Assembly: GCF_027925305.1 (NCBI RefSeq)
Contig: NZ_BSDR01000001.1
Location: forward strand, 4,420,501-4,484,500
Length of the DNA: 64,000 nucleotides
Direction: 5' to 3'
Source of the DNA: Desulforhabdus amnigena
GTDB taxonomy: Bacteria > Desulfobacterota > Syntrophobacteria > Syntrophobacterales > Syntrophobacteraceae
Shown here: positions 59,872-64,000 of the stretch, piece by piece
Numbering within the stretch: position 1 is the first letter of the stretch
How the letters are laid out: every line of letters starts with the position of its first letter
Notes under the pieces: generated by a model
Database searches by the model: none
Seen by the model: the letters and a program-made list of their open reading frames with translations, nothing else
What the model was told of the DNA's origin: nothing
Position numbers and translations under genes: made by a program

Positions 59872-61092
59872 TTAAATGCTCGCACCGTAAAACAGTGCGC
59901 GGTTCTGCTCTATAACCTCTTGATCATCAAGTTTTTCATAAGCGTAGCGTGCAGCTCCGGTAAAAAACTTGCTCAACTCCTCTTGAGAGTATTGAGCAAG
60001 CGTTTCTATGATCTTGCGGAACTCCTCCGGTTTGGAAAGTGGAACCACCCAGCCGGCGTTATGCTCTTCAAGGTCCTGCCAAGGTGTCTGATCACTCAAC
60101 AGGACCGGACATCCTGCAGAAAGGGATTCCAAAATGACGTGGCCGAAGTTCTCGCCTTTTGTAGGAAAGAAGAAAAGATCGTACTCGGAAAAAACCTTCT
60201 GCACCTTGCTTGCCTCTACCGGACCGAGATAGCGAGTCTGGATGTTTTTCGGAAGTTTCGAGATGAGCCTTTGGCATTCGTACCAGTAATCCTTGTCCCG
60301 ATCGACCGGGCCATAGATATCAAAATCTATATCCGCCTGGATTTTGGCCAGAACGTTCAATGCATATCCAAGGTTCTTCATGTTGGTGATGCGAGACAGA
60401 AAGATGATTCTCAAGGGCTTATGCCCATACTTTCCAAATGGCAACAGCTCTTCGTTGGACGATGCTAATATGTTGGGTGCCAGAGTAATGTCGGGTGCCA
60501 GAGTAATGTCGGGTGCTGCCGCACCTCCTGATTTCAGGTTGTGGTGTCTCAATCCATTAGGACATCTAAAGAATTCTCTAAGTATGTCTTGTTTCTCAAA
60601 TTCACTACTGGCCTGCCATTGGACTTTCGAATAGAGGCCTACCATTTGTGCAGCTAGAAGGTAAGCATGTTTTTTAGGTTTCTTTAGATTGATGGCTCCC
60701 GCTGAGAATTCGCCACGCGGCGCTACGATGACAGGGGTCTGCGGAATCAAACCCAGCCGATGCAAAAACAATGGAGTTCCAGTAAACTGAGGATCAAAAA
60801 AGCTATTCAGATACAGGATGTCATAGGGCTTTGAAACTATCGCTCTCCGGAAACCTCTGATTGTCTTGTCCGTCGGAGAAATGTAATAGACTTGGGCTTT
60901 CCCTACCTGTTGCCAACTGTTTTCCTTGATGTGAGGAAAAGGGTCTGTATCTTGAGTGTCCCGGTCGCTCGTAATGATACTGAAATGAAATTCATCTCCT
61001 AGGCGATCGACCATTCCCGCAATCGTCTTAATGGGGCCTCCAGCTTTAAAACCTGGAAGATAATATGCGCAAAGAACTAACACATTCATCAT
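59872..61092 (-). CDS. Family 4 glycosyltransferase
   Basis: A 406-residue GT-B enzyme: MNVLVLCAYYLPGFKAGGPI at the N-terminus, IIFLSRITNMKNLGYALNVL in the middle, and the nucleotide-sugar site FFPTKGENFGHVILESLSAG with the EX7E pair. A perfect 18-bp tandem duplication (60476-60511) encodes repeated APDITL in the linker between the two Rossmann halves. It belongs to the A+T-richer glycosyltransferase block, which may have been acquired separately from the 28-51 kb part. Confidence 0.88.
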   Translation of the reverse strand: MMNVLVLCAYYLPGFKAGGPIKTIAGMVDRLGDEFHFSIITSDRDTQDTDPFPHIKENSWQQVGKAQVYYISPTDKTIRGFRRAIVSKPYDILYLNSFFDPQFTGTPLFLHRLGLIPQTPVIVAPRGEFSAGAINLKKPKKHAYLLAAQMVGLYSKVQWQASSEFEKQDILREFFRCPNGLRHHNLKSGGAAAPDITLAPDITLAPNILASSNEELLPFGKYGHKPLRIIFLSRITNMKNLGYALNVLAKIQADIDFDIYGPVDRDKDYWYECQRLISKLPKNIQTRYLGPVEASKVQKVFSEYDLFFFPTKGENFGHVILESLSAGCPVLLSDQTPWQDLEEHNAGWVVPLSKPEEFRKIIETLAQYSQEELSKFFTGAARYAYEKLDDQEVIEQNRALFYGASI

Positions 61093-61210
61093 ATTTGCCT
61101 CAAATGTGACTTTTCTCGAATTGCTCTTTGTTGTTCAGCAATGCGCTAATCTGTTAACCAAGTTATGCTGCACATGTGTCGGATATCCTTCGGCTTACAG
61201 GCTTCAGCGC

Positions 61211-61915
61211 TCAACACTGATCCAGTAATTCTCGATAAAGTTTGACATACTGGGCAGTAATTGCTCGGGGTTGAAAGCGCTGTACATTCTTAATGCCCTT
61301 TTGGACGAGATCTTCACGATAGTTTGAATCCTTCAATATTCTTAGAATTCCCGCTCGGATGCTCGCCACGTCAAACGGATCAACCAGACAGGCGGATTCA
61401 CCCGCTATCTCGGGCATGGAGAGGATGTTGCTGGTGACAACCGGTCGACCGGTTGCCTGGGCTTCCACAATCGGCAGGCCAAAGCCCTCATAAGTGGAAG
61501 CGAAGACGAGCATATCACAGCGGCAATATTCCTCGACAATCTGTTCATCTGAAATATTTGATGCCGACGAATACTCGATTCCAAACCGCTGCAATACTGT
61601 TGTTTGGCGATCAGTCAGCGTGCCTATCACACGGAGGTGACACGGAATCCCCTGAAGCGCCTCCGCCACTCGTTCCAGGTTTTTATTTGGTCCTGTACCG
61701 ACTTGAAGAATGATGGGCTTAGTGATGTTGAACTCTTTGGGCGTGGGCTTGAAGGCTGCGGATACGCAGTCATGAACGACGCGAACCTTCTGAGGATCGA
61801 CCTTGACATAACGGAGGAGGTCTTCCTTCGTGGAATTTGATATCACCGTCACCAGAGCTGATCGTTTTATAGGGAGCCAATACCAGAAGAAGAGAAATAC
61901 CCTCCTGTGGAGGAG
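61211..61915 (-). pseudogene. C-terminal fragment of a family 4 glycosyltransferase
   Basis: Reads upstream of the first ATG as LLHRRVFLFFWYWLPIKRSA, then VISNSTKEDLLRYVKVDPQK, the linker and C-terminal donor domain (VGTGPNKNLERVAEALQGIP; FASTYEGFGLPIVEAQATGR). The N-terminal acceptor domain of about 150 residues is missing: the frame stops at a MITE-like element and nothing in 62042-62222 encodes the rest. A 213-residue product from GTG/ATG near 61852 might still be made but would be inactive. Confidence 0.8.
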
Positions 61916-62041
61916 TTGGGGACGCCCTTAACTTATTAACTTGGCAGATTGCTGTGAGAAAATTGGTCGCCCGAGGAGCAGAGATCTCAAGAATAGAGGA
62001 GCCGGACCTGGCTTAAGTTAGTAAGTTAAGGGCGTCCCAAT
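61916..62041. mobile_element. MITE-like element with GGGACGCCC ends
   Basis: About 126 bp with inverted ends TTGGGGACGCCCTTAACTTA on the left and TAAGTTAAGGGCGTCCCAA on the right. No coding capacity. It truncates a glycosyltransferase gene. Confidence 0.8.
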
Positions 62042-62222
62042 ATTACACACGCAAGCTTGGGGATACGCAGTGCAAGCGGACTATTATTCTGAAATTCCTA
62101 TGTTTTCATCTTCCATAAGATGGATCGATCTTACCTGAAAAATGAATAGGTTATTTATGCACAATTACTTACCACACATATAACCTTTCTCGAATTGCTC
62201 TCAAGTTCTCTGAGCCGGACGT

Positions 62223-63254
62223 TCAAGAGTGTTCCTCTATATAGTGCTTGACCCATTCAGAAGCCAAGCGTTGCGGCAGCGAAGAACCAAAGAACTTTTC
62301 GCTTAACAGCTCTCTAGTGTGGGATGAGTGGAGGAGTCTATTGCTAAATCTAATTATACCTGTCAGCCTGTTTTTCGCCTGAAGAAACTCAGAGCGTGCA
62401 GCATTCCATGCCTTGCGCTTTTCACAAACACTTTCTTGATCGATTCGATTCTCAACCCACTCCAAGAAACTGCTCCAATCTGCCTCTTCATTACTGGCAG
62501 ATGGGTCAGGGATGCCCGATGACCTCAGAAAATAACAGACTCTTGCCGCCGTAGAATCGCATAGTTGTCGTTTTCCTGCCTGATCGAGAGAGATCTGTTC
62601 TGAATGCTTGCGTATTCTCACAAGTGGCTTCTTAAAGCAACCAAGCTTGCCCTTTTCAGATAACCGTAGCCACAGATCGGTATCTTCAGATCTTTTGATA
62701 CGTGGATTATATCCGTGAACACGCTGAACCAAATCAGTACGATAGAATGCTGATGAATGAGGGAAAAAAGCCATGGATCTTTTCAAACGATGTAGAAGTT
62801 GATCATGCTTAGCAGGATAACTGTGTCTCTTCAGTACTGATCCACTGTCATTGATTTCGAGAAACCCCGTTCCGAGTAGTACTATTTCAGGATTCTTCCT
62901 AATAAACGCGATCTGTTCTTCCAACCGGGTCGGCTCACAAAGATCGTCGGCATCGAGTCGGGCAATCCATGTACCCTTGGCATGTGCAATGCCAACATTT
63001 AGTGAGTCAGCAAGGCCAGTATTTTCTTTTCTGATTGCGACGATTCGTTTATCCCTACTGCAATAAGACTGAATGATATTCCATGTCTCATCTTCTGAGC
63101 CATCATCCAGAATGATAAACTCGAAGTTCTTAAATGTTTGCTGCAGCACACTGTCGATTGCTTCATGCAACCAGCGGCCGGCGTTGTAACAGGACATCAG
63201 CACAGTGATCTCAGGATTTGTACTACAAGATGCCTTGTTCATACTCTTATCCAT
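62223..63254 (-). CDS. Family 2 glycosyltransferase
   Basis: A 343-residue GT-A enzyme: ITVLMSCYNAGRWLHEAIDS, FEFIILDDGSEDETW, and the metal-binding DXD motif in WIARLDADDLCEPTRLEEQI; KRSEDTDLWLRLSEKGKLGC holds the acceptor-side ED motif. It overlaps the fucosyltransferase gene by 16 bases, so the two are coupled. Sugar specificity is unknown. Confidence 0.9.
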   Translation of the reverse strand: MDKSMNKASCSTNPEITVLMSCYNAGRWLHEAIDSVLQQTFKNFEFIILDDGSEDETWNIIQSYCSRDKRIVAIRKENTGLADSLNVGIAHAKGTWIARLDADDLCEPTRLEEQIAFIRKNPEIVLLGTGFLEINDSGSVLKRHSYPAKHDQLLHRLKRSMAFFPHSSAFYRTDLVQRVHGYNPRIKRSEDTDLWLRLSEKGKLGCFKKPLVRIRKHSEQISLDQAGKRQLCDSTAARVCYFLRSSGIPDPSASNEEADWSSFLEWVENRIDQESVCEKRKAWNAARSEFLQAKNRLTGIIRFSNRLLHSSHTRELLSEKFFGSSLPQRLASEWVKHYIEEHS

Positions 63255-64000
63255 TCATCTGGGATCAACCCCTTAAAACCCCATGCCGCTTTGCCTTCAA
63301 TCATCAGATCAGGTGTCACGATAATCTTCTCTTTATGCAACCCCAGCCAGGCCCCCCACCAACTGAAGGTGCTGTTGGCGGTAATGAAGTGTTTGCACTG
63401 GCTCATGAGCCATAGATCGGCATAGGCGTTTTCGTCACCTCGGTTGTGGGAAACAAAAGTCACCCGGGCTTCGGACAGGCTAAGCTTTGCACGGGCTGCC
63501 TCCGGATCATCGGAAAAGAGGAAGTAATGCGGCGAGTCAATCGTGCTTTCCATTAGGGCGATAGCGCGCTGGTAGTAGTCGACTGAAATATTGTGGGTCG
63601 CTGTACCGCCAGGAGCGTCGAACCATCGCACATGCAGGGCCACGGCCTCGCTGCTGCGAATCTCTTCCGCCATGCGTTGGTTATGTGCATCCGTAGGAGG
63701 AATGATCTTGAGGTCCTCGCGGATGGTCCGTTCCACATCCTTGAAGTAGCCTTCGCTTTGCCACAGACCATCCAGATAGAGCGTTCCCCTTACTTTCAAG
63801 CTGAGAAGACGTTCATCGAAATCCAGCCCTTCCTGCTCTACATAGCGCCTTTTTTCAAAAGGCTTTCTGCGGGACAACCATTTCATCACGCCTCGCCGGT
63901 AGCGCTCGAAGGGTTCAAGACGTTCTGCCGCTGTTGCCTTGCGGCAGGGAATTTGGAAGTGGTCCAGGGCGTACCGGCGGCGGTACTGCAGATCGCGCAC
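63239..64000 (-). CDS. GT11 alpha-1,2-fucosyltransferase, 5' end outside the window
   Basis: 253 codons run to the right edge without a clear start. Motifs of family GT11 are visible: VALHVRWFDAPGG (the HxRRxD region, here HVRWFD with the second Arg replaced), YFLFSDDPEAARAKL and FITANSTFSWWGAWLGL. It would add fucose from GDP-fucose to a glycan acceptor. The substitution in the first motif is unusual and could change activity. Confidence 0.82.
   Translation of the reverse strand: MRDLQYRRRYALDHFQIPCRKATAAERLEPFERYRRGVMKWLSRRKPFEKRRYVEQEGLDFDERLLSLKVRGTLYLDGLWQSEGYFKDVERTIREDLKIIPPTDAHNQRMAEEIRSSEAVALHVRWFDAPGGTATHNISVDYYQRAIALMESTIDSPHYFLFSDDPEAARAKLSLSEARVTFVSHNRGDENAYADLWLMSQCKHFITANSTFSWWGAWLGLHKEKIIVTPDLMIEGKAAWGFKGLIPDEWIRV

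Overview
The window looks like chromosome of an anaerobic, GC-rich Desulfobacterota-type bacterium (Syntrophobacterales-like by impression). Supporting signs are a Re-type citrate synthase, an HdrD/DsrK-like iron-sulfur oxidoreductase, a LysR regulator close to those next to selenium metabolism genes, a TolC-EmrAB pump and Wza/Wzc surface-polysaccharide genes. The assignment is inference; no rRNA or tRNA gene was recognised.

Layout. 1-10.2 kb, minus strand: acyl-CoA dehydrogenase (runs off the left edge), YkgJ-like protein, hisD with rlpA, and hisS-aspS-Re-citrate synthase; cutA is on the plus strand. 10.4-22.3 kb, mostly housekeeping: TIM-barrel protein, HdrD-like protein, a CDP-alcohol phosphotransferase/nucleotidyltransferase pair, tsaD, rsmA, LysR regulator, ABC-F ATPase, HAD phosphatase. 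22.5-28.5 kb: tolC-emrA-emrB and an M24 peptidase. 28.6-51.2 kb: surface polysaccharide cluster (Wza, FecR-like protein, Wzc, TPR protein, membrane J-domain protein, PilZ, O-antigen ligase, WecA-like transferase, WecB, WbuB-like glycosyltransferase, heparinase-like protein, bi-domain oxidoreductase), interrupted by MazEF-like and RelBE-like pairs and an IS4-family element. 51.2-56.5 kb: a toxin-antitoxin graveyard with decayed TacT, intact VapBC, nuclease fragments and antitoxins that lost their toxins. 56.5-64 kb: an oxidoreductase gene split by an IS110-family element, then glycosyltransferases that look richer in A+T, ending in a partial alpha-1,2-fucosyltransferase.

The main unexpected feature is the density of dispersed repeats: (R1) a TA-flanked palindromic element of about 110 bp centred on CCCCTCGAGGGG; (R2) heptamer arrays of the ATGGCTG/CCATGAG type; (R3) an ATCTGCG-based element of about 30 bp; (R4) a REP-like element of about 150 bp; (R5) two long inverted repeats with GGCGAAAGCC arms; (R6) CACGGAG inverted repeats. 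They are not only intergenic. R2 is inserted in frame in the O-antigen ligase and abuts or forms the starts of rsmA and emrB. R3 supplies N-termini, C-termini and a linker of polysaccharide genes. Single-copy MITE-like elements break a nuclease gene and a glycosyltransferase. Several insertions can be resolved to the base: IS4 in an R1 copy (12-bp duplication), IS110 in an oxidoreductase (excision restores one 586-residue frame) and a 101-bp TA-flanked MITE in an Rpn-like gene.

All coordinates and translations were read by eye. Family names rest on recognised motifs; no database or folding search was run.
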